Of a stretch of DNA of 64,000 bases, positions 11,323-22,400 are shown piece after piece. Source of the DNA: Bettongia penicillata ogilbyi (Eukaryota > Chordata > Mammalia > Diprotodontia > Potoroidae). Made by a program: the position numbers and the translations under genes. The stretch is taken from contig JAJHZJ010000532.1 of the NCBI GenBank assembly GCA_023548195.1, positions 700,001-764,000 on the forward strand, given 5' to 3'. Every line of letters begins with the position of its first letter. The stretch's first letter is position 1. The notes under the pieces are model-generated. The model did not search any database and was not told the DNA's origin. It saw nothing but the letters and a program-made list of their open reading frames with translations.

Positions 11323-11713
11323 GAGGGGCGGAGCCAAGATGGAGGAGTGAGAGCAGCGACTCACCTGAGCTCTCGGACAAACTCCTCCAGGTACCTCTGA
11401 AAGGAGAATCTGACCAAATTTTGGAGGTGCATAATCGAGTGGGAGACAGACGGTGACGGATTCGGAGCTCAGGTGGGACTGGAAGGTCCACGGGAAGGAT
11501 CTGTTCCGCGAGGGTGAGCCGCCAGCGCAGCACGGCCAGCACAGAGGAGCAGAAGAGATCCGAGAAACCTGAGTGGCGGGCGGAACCAGAGGAGCGGCAC
11601 CCGGGGCGGGAGACAAGCGAACCGAGTCAGTGAGAGCCGCGGAGCGCCAGATATCAGCGCAGCAGCTCCTGAGACCTTCAGCACGAAGATCAAACTTCGG
11701 TAAGTCACTTACT
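11323..11713 (+). promoter_or_regulatory. L1-A 5'UTR module 1 (GC-rich, ends at a GTAAGT)
   Basis: A GC-rich block that starts with an L1-type GGGGCGGAGCCAAGATGG signature (YY1-like) and ends in a consensus-quality splice-donor hexamer GTAAGT at 11700-11705, just before a second promoter-like start. Its CpG content exceeds that of the flanks. A promoter role is inferred from its position and motifs. Confidence 0.55.
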
Positions 11714-12285
11714 TGAACTTCCGGGAGCCAGGATGGCGGTGTAATCAGCTAATGCTCTCTCCTTCCCCCTTGATGACCGTGAAAGAACCATAAAATATCT
11801 CCCCAGAAAAATCCCAGATCAGCAGAAATAGAAGAAGGAGACCAATAGTCTCATAACACCTGAGATGAGGAAAATAGCTAAGGGGGATTCTTCATACGGT
11901 GGCAGAGGCAAACCGGAAGGACAGAGGACCCAGTGCAGAGAAAATTCGCACTAGGACCCAGGCAAGCCTCAGCACCAGAAGAGGAGCCCCAGGAGGGTTG
12001 GGAACACGCATTAGCATCTAGCTGTGCCTCAGCTGTCCAGGGGAATCCGAAAGACAATAGGGCAGCTGGGATTACCAGACCCTGAGCCTGCCTTTGCCTC
12101 AATTCAGCTAAGGAGATCTCCTGGGACCAGACCACTCCTGATCCACACTTAACAAGCTAAACCCAGGGCTGATCAGGGAAACACCAAACAAACACCTGCT
12201 TTTAGCTTTTTCACACATCAGCTCAGCAAAAAGTTCTCTAGCTTCTGACTGAAAGAACCAGAAGCCACAACACTCAATCAAAACC
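11714..12285 (+). promoter_or_regulatory. L1-A 5'UTR module 2 (ETS + YY1-like start)
   Basis: It opens with ACTTCCGG (ETS-type, 11717-11724) followed by AGGATGGCGG (YY1-like, 11730-11739), which is again the kind of sequence that begins an L1 5'UTR. The rest, to the ORF1 region, is moderately GC-rich and without open frames of note. Two such starts in series suggest that a new 5' end was added in front of an older one. Confidence 0.55.
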
Positions 12286-13368
12286 ATGAACAGGAAAAAG
12301 AAGAGGGCCGAAAGAACCATAGAATCTATGGGGATAAGGACCAAAACACAAGCCCCAAAGAGGTCACAGCTGAGACAGTACTTCCATCTGAAACTTCAGA
12401 AGGGACTATGAACTACTTGCAAGTACAAGCAGCTCTCCTGGAACAGCTGAAGAAGGAAATAGAAGATAAACTGGCCAATGACTTTAAAATTATTAAAGAA
12501 AGAATTCACTGATGAGAACATCTCCTTGAAAAGGAAAATTGAACAAATGGAAAAAGAAGTTCAAAAATTAACTGGAGAAAATAAATTCCTGAAAGGCCAA
12601 ATGGAAAAGGAAGTACAAAAATTAACTGGAGAAAATAGCTTCTTAAAAGGAAAAATTGGGCAGATGGAAAAAGAGATACAAAAGTTAACAGAAGAAAACA
12701 ATGTGATGAAGATTAGAATTGGGCAAGTAGAAACTAATGACTCAATGAGACAGCAAGAATCAGTCAAACAAAATCTAAAGAATGAAAAGATAGAAGAAAA
12801 TGTAAAATATCTAATTGGAAAAACAACTGACCTGGAAAATAGATCCAGAAGAGAAAACTTAAGAATTATTGGCCTGCCAGAAACCCAGGATGGAGAAAAG
12901 AGCCTGGACAATATCTTCCAGGAAATCATCAAGGAAAACTGCCCAGAAGTACTAGATTCAGAGGGCAAAATAGTCATCGAAAGAATCCACCGTTCCCCTC
13001 CTGAAAGGGATCCCAAACTCAAAACCCCAAGAAATATAGTTGCCAAATTCCAGAGCTATCAAGTGAAGGAGAAAATATTACAAGCAGCCAGAAAGAAACA
13101 ATTTAAATATCAAGGAGATACAATCAGGATTACACAGGACCTTGCAGCTTCTACATTAAAAGATCGAAAGAATTGGAACCCAATATTCCGTAAGGCAAAG
13201 GATCTGGGACTGCAACCAAGGATCAACTACCCAGCAAAGTTCAGCATAACATTTCAGGCAAGGAGAAAGTCATTCAACGAAGTAAGGGATTTCCAGAGTT
13301 TCCTGACCAAAACGCCAGAACTTAATAGACAATTCGATCTTCAAATGCAGGTCTCAAGAGAATCATAA
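12286..13368 (+). pseudogene. L1 ORF1 of L1-A, one main frameshift
   Basis: The major frame is 12478-13368 (296 codons). It has a long coiled coil with three near-repeats of the type MEKEVQKLTGEN (residues about 20-95), an RRM-like domain (RRENLRIIGLPETQDGEKS) and the C-terminal domain (RIHRSPPERDPKLKTPRNIV, ITQDLAASTLKDRKNW, RINYPAKFSI). Upstream coding sequence lies in another frame (for example from ATG 12408) and stops near 12513 because of an apparent one-base insertion close to 12497. A still earlier ATG at 12286 (MNRKKKRAERTIES) stops at about 12411. It lacks ORF2, so any mobility needed proteins in trans. Confidence 0.85.
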
Positions 13369-13509
13369 AAAGGTAAACTGTGGGGGGGGGGGGAACAACT
13401 TGCTACTCAATGAGGGCAAGTTGTTCACCTCCCTATACGGGAAGATGATATCTGTTTATCTTGAGAACTGTGCGTCTATTAAGAAATATAAAAGGGTTTG
13501 TTACCCTGA

Positions 13510-15060
13510 ACGGTTGTCCATCCTCAGAGACACTGACATCAACTGTCGAAGTAAAAACTGAACATTCAGGTCATTCCTACTGAGTACCTATTTTTAATCC
13601 CTTAACCCCTATAGAATCCCTTTCTCAAGATAAGCATTCAAATGTATTTTGCTTAACTTGTCTTTCACTAACCCATGTGCCTATTACTCACTGTTCCATG
13701 ATTTTGTACATGTTTTAGATGCACTCTTATGGATCTCATTAACCAAGGGCAACTATGAGAAAGCCAGTTTTATGTGCATTACTAGGCAGACCTGCACCAC
13801 AACTTGAAGAATATTCACAAAGCAAAAATTCATTCATTGGATAAGCATGTATTAAGTATCCATAGGCTATACAACTTTATACCAGGCACCCAGCATCACA
13901 AAAGAGAGGTCCCTCCCCTGATGCTGATAAATGTAGTCCAAATTACATAGAAAAAAAGGAACTATCCAAGGTGGAAGGCTATTGAAGAAAAGTAACATGA
14001 AGCTTATTAGTTGTTAGCAAGGTCTTGAAGACCCAGGTTTGATAGAAAAGAACACTCTAGGTAAGGAGAAGAGTATGAACAGAAAAGAGCAAATAAGTCA
14101 TAATCACTGTAGGTCTTCACGCTGAGCAGAGCTGACTACTTTGGGCAGTGTTCTAGACAGGATTTATGCTTTAAGTGGACTATATGACCTCTGAAGTGTT
14201 ACAACTATGAGTCTATGAAAGGAAGTATAATGGGAAATAACTCACAATGAGGTCTGAAAGAAATAAGAAAAAGGGAAAAGGGGGAGCGGTTAACATTGAC
14301 AGAAGAAGAGAACGCTAAGATGAATTTAGGTTTAATTACATCCTAAAGACAAACGACTTTGAAAGACTTAAGAATTCTGATCAATGCAATAACCAACTAC
14401 AATTACAGAGGATCCAGGATGAAACATGCTAACATACCTCCTAACAGAGATGCGATGTCAGATTTAGGGTGCAGAAGGAGACATACTTTTTTGGACACGA
14501 TTAACGTGTAAATATTTTCTTTCTTGAGTATGCATATTTGTTAAATACTTGTCAAAATGAAAAAAATTTTCCTTTTAAATGAAAGGGGAGTGGGAGGAAA
14601 CAAACTAAAACCTTTAAGAAAAGATAATTAAACGTGGCTCATGGAAGAAAGTTGGGGTCAACTAGAACAGAACACTGTATACACTGGCTGATAAGATTTC
14701 TGTCAGATTTTTTTTTTACTTGATTATTTTTCTTTGTGACAAAAAAATAGGACTATGGAAAATGAACTGACATAAAGACCAAGGCATTAATAGAACAAGT
14801 TTTTAAAAGAAAAAAGGTTTTGTCAAACAAGTAACATAATGTCTCTGTACATTTCTCGAGGTAGTGCAAATACTAAGGGATTTTAATGACTAATCTTGGC
14901 ACTGGAGAAAAAGATGAAACATCTATTTTTGGTGGAAAGATGTGAGTGAGGAGTTGATTATGGGTGTGAAATGTATATACTATAAGATTGTGTCATTTAT
15001 TTGTGGGGGGAGGGGGTAAAAAGGGAAACTTTGAAAATGATTATGAAATATAAAAACAAA
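13510..15060. other. Mostly unassigned; L2-like stretch at about 13826-14110
   Basis: Within this interval 13826-13900 resembles the antisense L2 3' end ('ataagcatgtattaagtatccataggct', 'accaggcacccagca'), and the following purine-rich text fits antisense L2. The rest shows no gene or repeat that I can name. Confidence 0.4.
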
Positions 15061-15494
15061 AATGGTGGACTTCTGGGTCATGTGAGCAACAAGATAGCAG
15101 ACTAGACATTTTCTCCAATCCCTATGACTTCTCAAATCTTGCCAAAACAGAAATCATGTGGCAAAGATCAAGCAACCTCAGCTATTCCCATGGCCCGGGA
15201 CAGCCAGAATCCAAAAGAAGGCTTAAAAAAAATGGGAGAGAGAAGGAGAACTGATAGTCCCTGACCTGGAGTTCACTTGACACCTCTACCACGTTACATG
15301 AGGCTAGCCGACCAAAGGACACAACAGTTTATATCAAAAACCACCCCTATATTTCATTGTCCATTCCTTCCCTCCAGTGCTGTAGAGATCCTAGATCCAG
15401 GCTGGAGAGATCTGCTCAAGCTTCAATTGCCAGCTTAGTCACGGTCCTTCAGGAGCAAAAGCCTGCCAGGGGCTGCATCCCAAAAACTTGGCTA
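15061..15494 (+). mobile_element. Old L1/HAL1 5'UTR fragment
   Basis: 'atggtggacttctgggtcatgtgagcaacaagatagcag' has the shape of a decayed L1 5' start (SWAAGATGGCNG-like), followed by non-coding 5'UTR-like text. It abuts the RTE element at 15495. The matching ORF1 tail may be the segment at 16851, but the two would have to be separated by a deletion as well as the RTE insertion. Confidence 0.45.
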
Positions 15495-16850
15495 GTTGTT
15501 GTCCCCTTCATTCTTTAAGAGGACCAAAATGACATCACCATGTTGGGGCCAAGGTACATTGCGTCCAACTGTGGCTGATCAGAACAAAATGAACTCAGAA
15601 GGCTCTACCACAGATGGGGCACAAATAGCCCATATGAACATTTGGAGTGGACATGTCTCTAAATTTATACATCTCACCTTTCTTTTGAGCTACTACAATT
15701 CTGCTTTGCTCACAGTGCATATGCCTTCTTTGAAGTGGGTACACCATGATGGATGGTCCTGTGCCAATGCCTCCCATGTCTCACAAGTGATTCCAAGTTC
15801 TTTTGAGAGACTTTGAGAGTGTCCTTGTATCACTTCTTCTGACCTCCATGTGAGTGCTTGCCTTGTATGAGTTCTCCATAAAATAGTCTTTCAGGCAAAT
15901 GTACTTTTGGCATTTGAACAACATGATCAGCCTATTGGAATTGTGAGCTCTGCAGCAGAGTTTTGAGTGTTTAGCAGTTCAATTCAAGAAAGGACCTCAA
16001 TGTCCAGTACCTTACCTTGCTAGATGATCATCTGAATTTTCCTAAGACAATTCAAATGGAAGCAATTTAACTTCCTGGCAGGGCACTGGTAGACTGTCCA
16101 GGTTTCACAGGCATGCAATGTGAGGTCAGCACAATGGTTCTGTACACCTTTCATTTGGTAGGCAGTCCAATACTTCTTCTCTCCCACACTTTCTTTCAGA
16201 GTCTCCCAAACAATGAGCTAGTTCTGGCAATTCATGTGTCAATCTCATTATCTATGTGGACATCCCCAGAAAGTATAGAGCCAAGGTAAGAGAATTCATC
16301 CACAGTATTCAAAATTTCTCCATTTGCTGCTAACCAATGGTTCCACATATGGAGGGTGTGGTGTTGGCTGATAGAAAACCTGTTTTCTTGGTGCTAATTG
16401 TTATGCCAAAATTAGCACAGGTGGTAAGAATCAATTCATACTTTGCTACATTTGCCTCAGAGGCTACAATGAGTGCACAGTCATCTGTGAACAAAAAGGC
16501 ACACACTCTCCCTACACTTTAGTCTTGGCTTGTAGTCTTTTCAAGTTAAATAATTTACCATCAGTAGCTGACCTCAATAGCATTTTCGTCCTAGTTCAAG
16601 ATGTCTGACAACATTGCTGAAAACATCATGCATGAGAGCAAGCACACAGCTCTGCTTTACTCCCCTAGTGACTAGGAAAATGCAAGAGCACTGTCCATTA
16701 ACCAGAACCTGGGCAAGCATACCATCATGAAACTGACATACACTACTGATGAACTTCTCTGGGAAAACAAATTTTGCCATAATTTCCCACCGGCTCTCAC
16801 AACTCACAGTATTAAAGATCCTTGGTCAGATTGACAAATGTAATGTGTTC
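15495..16850 (-). mobile_element. RTE (BovB-like) LINE, 5'-truncated, degenerate
   Basis: On the minus strand the region encodes pieces of an RTE reverse transcriptase. At 16574-16807 the frame reads KFVFPEKFISSVCQFHDGML and then FLVTRGVKQSCVLAL, which corresponds to the well-conserved RT segment ending in GVKQG-VLAP of RTE/BovB LINEs (here GVKQS). Further 3', around 16050-16110, the antisense of an ACETWT-type and H-KKLNRFHLNCLRKIL-type C-terminal block can be recognised, with stops. The 3' end is at the ttgttgtcc motif (15495-15504). There is no endonuclease domain, and many stops and shifts are present. It is old and inactive. Confidence 0.75.
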
Positions 16851-17040
16851 CCAAGGTCACAGGAGCTCAAGATGCAGCTCAGGGGGACCCATCCTACAAA
16901 TCTGAGTTTAATCATGCAAGACAAAATATATATACTCAATAATAAAGAGTTTGAAACATTTTTAGAAAGAAAACCAGAAGTGAGACTATTTGCTTCTCAA
17001 GCAACTCAAACAAAATAAAAGCATGAGTGAAGAAATGCAG
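16851..17040 (+). pseudogene. Old L1 ORF1 C-terminal remnant
   Basis: The readable frame 16857-17018 gives QELKMQLRGTHPTNLSLIM and then KEFETFLERKPEVR, which matches the final segment of L1 ORF1p (equivalent to the PAKLSI...EDFQAFLMKRPELK segment in H1). It is diverged relative to the H-series and belongs to an older L1/HAL1 family. Confidence 0.55.
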
Positions 17041-18110
17041 AGCAACAGACAAGAGAGAAACCAGTAAAAGACTTCTTTCTAAATACTCACAAGGAGTTGG
17101 AGGTGAAGGTGGAAATCTAATAAAGATAATAACAGTGAAGAGATGGACAGAAGGCCACACCTGGCTACACCCTGCCTACAGGTGAGTACTTCTGCAGGAC
17201 CACATTACAAAGTGGGAGAGCAGGGAAGAGAGGCTGGAGAGGATCCAGTGATGACCCAGGGGCAAATCAAGGACTAACAGGGAAAATCCACTTCTCTGAT
17301 CTCAGAAGAGGAAAGCTTACAGGGGAGTAGGTGAGGAGAAGAGGAAAAAGATTTAAAGTTAAGAAACTAAGGAGGAAGTGGGAGGGAGTTCCACTGATGA
17401 ATGTATTTATAGGTGAAGGGAGATGAGAACCTTACGCTGGATGAAGCCAGGATTTGGTGCCTGAAAAGTATGCTTTTGGGAGGGGCAAGGTAGAACCCCT
17501 GGAGACAACTCACACCTGGAGGTTTGGGAGAACATGGATACAGGAAGCAAATTTCCAGACAAATGTAGGGGGAAAAGGTCAACAAGAAACAGCAAAGATT
17601 AGTGAGGAATGAGGAGGGACCCTATACTGGGGCAACACCCTCTCTGACACTTGCAATAACTGGCATTGTTCTGAGAGAGAGGGACAATGGAAAGGGGGAA
17701 TCCATGTGGCTAAGTACCACAAGGCAGTGCTGGAAAGTACCTAGAGAGCAGAGTCCAGAATGCATACCTAGAAAGTTTTGATCATATAAAGAGTAGACAG
17801 AAAAGATAAGAGTCAGATGATTACAGGAGTCATAGAATTGGGGTATAGAGTAAACAGAAAGAGAAAATGAATAATGGAAAGAAATCAATTTTGAAAAGGA
17901 GCACAAAAAAAGAAAATTAAAACTGTAGCTGAAGGCGAGAAGGGAGAAAACAGGTGACTGACAGGAAAGAAACATAACCAGGTAAAAGCAGGAGAAAGGC
18001 ACAAATAAAATCCTAAAGAGAAAAGAGTAACAAAGAAGAAGGGAATTAGGGCAAAAAGGAAGAAAGTCCAGTGGGAACAGGGTCACCTTTAAAAAAAAAG
18101 ATCAAAGTAA
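17041..18110 (+). repeat. Purine-rich tract, probably old HAL1/L1 3'UTR
   Basis: About 1 kb with strong G+A excess on the + strand, directly following an ORF1 C-terminus, as in the purine-rich 3'UTR of the HAL1 copies. The long minus-strand open frame at 17622-18086 (154 codons, Phe/Leu/Ser-rich) is a by-product of this purine bias and not a gene. Confidence 0.45.
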
Positions 18111-19385
18111 AATAAGTGAAGGAATATTGTGTTTAACTGTTCTAGTCCCCCTCCCTTCTAGTTAAAATAGTTAGTATAGTAAATAAGTGACTTTACAAGT
18201 AGCCAGTAGAAAGTAACAATAGCAGGAAGTCAGATTGAAAAGAACATAAAAGTCACTGACAGACTGTCCCAGAGATAAAAGAGCCCAACAGTTACTTGCA
18301 AACTATATCCCATATAAACTGCATCCCACAAAAATCACATCCTGAGACTATATGCTAAACCAGGGGAAGCCAGCTACGCCTTGCTGTCAGCACAACAGGT
18401 GCTGACTGTCCTGGTCTGTAAGCCTCAGATAAGCTCTAGGCATTTGAAGTAACACTAGCTGAACATCAAATGTTGCCGATGAACTTTGAGATGATGCTGA
18501 ATATGTTAATTATATCACTGAAATCACAGGTCTACTAAAACCACAGTACACGTCCTAGGATATCCACCTACAAGAAAAACACAGAAATATCAATAGGAAA
18601 TCTGGGGGTTTCTTAAGCCTACCTAAAAAAATTCTACATGGCAAAAATGAAGTCACTCCCAAGCTTGCTCCACTCTCTTATATTTAGCCTGTGCTCCCAT
18701 CAGCAAATCCCGCCTCAGAGAATCTCACCCCTAAATATGTTCTCCCTTCCTATTTTTGTTCATTCATTCCCTAACCCCCCTTTGGGATTTAGAATTAGCC
18801 TAAGAGGGCACCAAGCAAGAGACCTATTTGTTTGGGTAGTAATCCCAAGATTAACATGAGTCAATCAGGAAGGCTAAAGATTAACAGAGTGATGAAAGTG
18901 ATGATGATGATGATGATGATGTCCAGATATGATTTCTGATATAGGGAAATCTAAGTGGGGAAACTCCCTCCCCATCAGTAAAGATCAGCACCCTCTTCAT
19001 CCATTCTGCTACAAATAGTTGTGGAGTTGCTTGGGGCACTGAGCGGTTAAGTGACTTGTCACATGGTCAAAAATTAGTATGTGTCTGACTTGAATCTGAG
19101 TATTCCTTATTCTAAGGCCTGAATTCTAGTCACACCATTCTGCCTCTCATATACATTATAGGGACAGAAAACAAACAAAATATCAAAGGCACAAAATATT
19201 ACTTCCCCTGTCACAAAGACTCCAGTTATTAGTCGCAAAATGTCTATTCTTTACATTCTAAGCATTTGTTTAAAAGTTACTATTCCATTTTCCACTGCTG
19301 AATGAAAAATTATTGATTTTTTTTTTCTAGCTGTCCAGAGAGAAAGGCAGTGATCCAACAGCCTCCAAAACAGAAAGGTCCAAAA
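18111..19385. other. Unassigned, with a (GAT)n run and a MIR-like piece
   Basis: A (ATG/GAT)n microsatellite lies at about 18895-18922. A MIR-like antisense fragment ('ggggcactgagcggttaagtgacttgtcacatgg', 'ctgacttgaatctgag') lies at about 19020-19150. I see no gene. Confidence 0.55.
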
Positions 19386-19720
19386 AACCAAAATATTTAC
19401 AGTAGCAAAAAGTCAGAAACAAAATAAGTGCTCATCAAGTAGGGAGTGTGGCATATGAATATAGTAGGATGACTTATATGAGAAACTCAGAAGAAAATGA
19501 GAAGAACTGTATGAAATAATGCAGTGAAATATAGAGAATTAGACTAACAATATACTCATAAAAAATGAAAAATTAACTCTGAATAATTGAAAAACCAATT
19601 AATATTCCCAAAGAAGAAAGAATGAAACATACTTGGTCTCAGTAGGAAAGTTATGAACTATAAAGAAAGAATGATATCATTGGCAGATGTTACCATATTA
19701 TTTTTAATTAAACTACTTAA
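19386..19720 (+). mobile_element. Old L1 ORF2-end/3'UTR fragment
   Basis: Landmarks 'tatttacagtagcaaaaagtcagaaacaaa', 'tgctcatcaagtagggagtgtggcatatgaatat' and 'gagaagaactgtatgaaataatgcagtgaaat' follow the L1 3' end, but they are more diverged than in the copy at 7878. Confidence 0.5.
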
Positions 19721-19984
19721 TTCCAGGAAAGGGTTCAAATTTTTTTTTTGGCATTTTGAGTATATTCAGAAATGACTATGATATTTTTTAAAAGGCATAA
19801 GTAAAATTTATTTTTCTTAAAAAAAAATCAGAGCCATACTAAAAGCTTAGCTATCATTCTTATTATTAGAGGGGGCAGAAACTAGATTCTTATGTTGTAT
19901 ATGTCAGATTTGTGATCGACAATTTTATCTGTGAAGGAAAACTTCCTCCATAGTTCTGCTCAACAATTTCTCTGTAAATATACT

Positions 19985-20125
19985 CTTACAGTATTACTTA
20001 GGGCACTGAGAAAGGATTTCTTTATGGTGACCTAGGTAGTATTGACAGAGGCTGGTTTAGACCTCAGGTCCTTCCTGATTTCAAGGCTAGTGTTCTGTCC
20101 ACTATGCCAAGTTGCCTCACTCTTC
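19985..20125 (-). mobile_element. Marsupial SINE head, antisense
   Basis: 'ggtttagacctcaggtccttcctgatttcaaggctagtgttctgtccactatgccaagttgcctcac' is the antisense of the tRNA-derived head of the marsupial SINE seen in the plus orientation at 51541. Confidence 0.6.
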
Positions 20126-20303
20126 CACAATAAAACCAGAATCTCCATTTGCTTCCTTAGTACAAAGTCACTTGCTTACTTACAATAGGCAAATATAAAC
20201 TTGTGCAAGAGTCTAGGATGAAAAAAAGCTTTAAATTCATTTTACTATTACTTCAAGTACCTTAACTGGAGAAGTAAAACAAAAAAATGTGTCTATAAAT
20301 ACA

Positions 20304-20329
20304 CACACACACACACACACACACACACT
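20304..20329. repeat. (AC)n microsatellite
   Basis: About 13 uninterrupted AC dinucleotides. Most of the flanking 20330-21180 is unassigned. Confidence 0.95.
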
Positions 20330-21184
20330 TATTTACAAGAATGATAGATTATATTCAGGGATTGGCCTTAAAAATTGCTTAGAAGTCACATTTTCAGGTC
20401 AATAAATCTAGACTTTTAGATGCACTATCAATTTCCCTTCACTCCACTGATATTTCTCTCATCTTTTAGATCTCAAAAATTGCTGTAAAATCTCTTGTTT
20501 CATTGTAATTTATGACATAATTCATCCCAGTCTGGTGTCTCATCAATTTAACAGTTCTAATTGCCTTATTATCTGCTCCGGTGCAGTAGTAAAGCCTCTG
20601 AACATTTAATTTACCTTACCAACAGGAAAATGCTATATATCTCAGCCTCAAGAATACTCCTTCTATGTTTTCAGTGAGCAGCAGCATGCGGAACTTAAGC
20701 TCTCCAGAAAGCCAGTATCATCTACCACCATCTAACTGTCTGTCAATGTTTATGTCTCAACTCACACTTAATGGAGCTTTTTATTGTTGTTCCCATCGTA
20801 AAGCTCTGAAGACCCTTAAATGCCATTAATCCCTCTGAGTTTACTGACATGTGTATTAAAAGCTTGCTATTTTGAAAACTCTTTGCCCCAAGTTTATACT
20901 ATTTACAAAAAACGATCCAAGGAAAATATAGAAACCTAAATCACAATTATGGAACTCTTGGCCTGTGAATGGCTGTATGTGTTAGTTCTGAAGAAGGTCT
21001 AATTTTATACTAACAAGTGTATCTTTGGTGTACATGCATTCTAGGATTTTTGGACAGTCTGAAATAAAGAATAAAAGCAAAGGTTTTCCTTTCTAGCTCA
21101 TTTACTAGGTAACTCAGGGAAAGAATTAGAGAACCAACAAAAACCATCATAGCAGTGTTGATGGTTCTGTAGTATTCTCTAATA

Positions 21185-21400
21185 TTAACAATTCACATTT
21201 ATATAGCTCTGTGCTTTCCTAACAACAGATAAAGAAGCATCATCTCCATTTTATAAATCAGAAAACAGACACTGAAAGGTTAAGGAACTTTTCTATGATA
21301 ATCTAGTTAGTAAATAAATGCCTCAGATAGGATTCCACCCAGATCTTCTGACTCCAAGTCTAGCATCCTAGCAATTACACCACAATACCTCTCACGTTGA
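21185..21400 (-). mobile_element. MIR/Mar-type SINE, antisense
   Basis: Order: 'catttatatagctctgtgctttcc', 'ccattttataaatcagaaaacagac', 'ggttaaggaacttt', 'gatcttctgactccaagtctagcatcctagcaattacacca'. This is an antisense CORE SINE with a tRNA-side head. Confidence 0.65.
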
Positions 21401-21589
21401 ATAAAAAGCTAATCTGATGTAAATTTAATTTCAAAGCCAAAAGATAACATGTCTTTCCTTTCAAATGTTTCCTTCCCCATAGTTCTTCCCTTATTCCTTG
21501 TACTTTTTCCTATTAAAATTACAGGCAAAGGTTCCTGGGGAGCTTTAAGAAGAAGAGTCATAAAATTGGGAAGCACCAGATTTGGAGTC

Positions 21590-21775
21590 AAAAAATGTGG
21601 TTTAGAATTCTGCCTCTAGTATTTACTATCTGCATAACCAGGGCAAGCAATGCTCCTCAGACCTCAGTTTCCTAATCTTTACAATTGGGGGGGGGGGGGG
21701 CGTGTAGGGCGGCACTTCAGGATTAAATGACCTCTAAGAGCCCTTACAGCTCTGAATCTATTATCTGAAAATGTT
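21590..21775 (+). mobile_element. Mar-type CORE SINE interrupted by a poly-G run
   Basis: 'cctcagtttcctaatctttacaattgg' is followed by a run of about 15 G (around 21685-21700) and then 'aaatgacctctaagagcccttacagctctgaatctattatc', the marsupial CORE-SINE 3' landmark. Confidence 0.7.
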
Positions 21776-21959
21776 TCAAAACCAGAAGCAAAGAGATCTA
21801 TAATGGTGCAGTGTTAAAACAAAAATATCCCATTCACAATAGGTTAAGCAGCCAAAGAACAGGCACAGGTATCAAATGAAGAACTGCAACCCTATGCTCC
21901 AAATCAACCAGCCAAGAAAATAAAAGATGGGAAAAGACAATGCTGGAAGTCAATGATTA

Positions 21960-22400
21960 AAAAGACCCATATATAGTTACATGACATGTAGTAGCAAAGA
22001 ACTGGAAACAAAGTACATGTCGCTCTACTGTGGAATAGCTAAAGAAGCTGAGATGCATAAATGTAAGAATTAATGAATATGAAGAATAAAAAGGATGAAC
22101 AACTCATATGAACCAATGCAAACTGAATTAAGACCAGAAAAACAATACAAAAAATTACTACAACCATGTAAATAGAACAGCAAAACAAATGAAATGGAAT
22201 GTCTGAGCTTACTTAGCACCAAAGAAGATTTACGAGATGAACCTCCTTCCCTTCTTGGCAGTGCTAGAAGACCAGACTGCTCTAACTACATATATGACAC
22301 ATTCACCATGTCAGTTTTGCTGAACTGTTTCTTCTGCTCTTTTTTGCTGTTATAAAAGGTACCTCTCTCAGAAAGGCAAAAACAAAAAGTATCAATAAAA
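21960..22400 (+). mobile_element. Old L1 3'-region fragment
   Basis: 'gtagcaaagaactggaaacaaagtacatgtc', 'tggaatagctaaagaagc', 'atgaaccaatgcaaactgaattaagaccagaaaaacaatac' follow the L1 ORF2-end landmarks with heavy divergence. Confidence 0.45.

Larger units (their letters stand above)
11323..13494 (+). mobile_element. L1-A: ORF1-only L1 insertion without poly(A)
   Basis: Bounded by a perfect 15-bp duplication, ggtttgttaccctga, at 11308-11322 and 13495-13509. It begins with GAGGGGCGGAGCCAAGATGGAGG and contains two successive 5'UTR-like modules, a near-complete ORF1 with one frameshift, and only about 126 bp after the ORF1 stop. It then ends at 'aagaaatataaaag' with no poly(A) and no ORF2. The duplication starts GGTTTG, which is not the usual A-rich L1 endonuclease site. 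The ORF1 belongs to a different subfamily from H1-H8 (it has RTIES and EFTDEN blocks). Premature 3' termination, internal priming or an unusual integration route could explain the end. Confidence 0.85.

Noticed and set aside
15496..15816. 106-codon plus-strand frame at the RTE end
   Set aside because: It is antisense to the RTE LINE. The recognisable RT motifs are on the minus strand.
17622..18086. 154-codon minus-strand open frame
   Set aside because: It is opposite a strongly purine-rich strand, rich in Phe/Leu/Ser/Tyr, with no domain. It is best explained by base composition in an old LINE 3'UTR.
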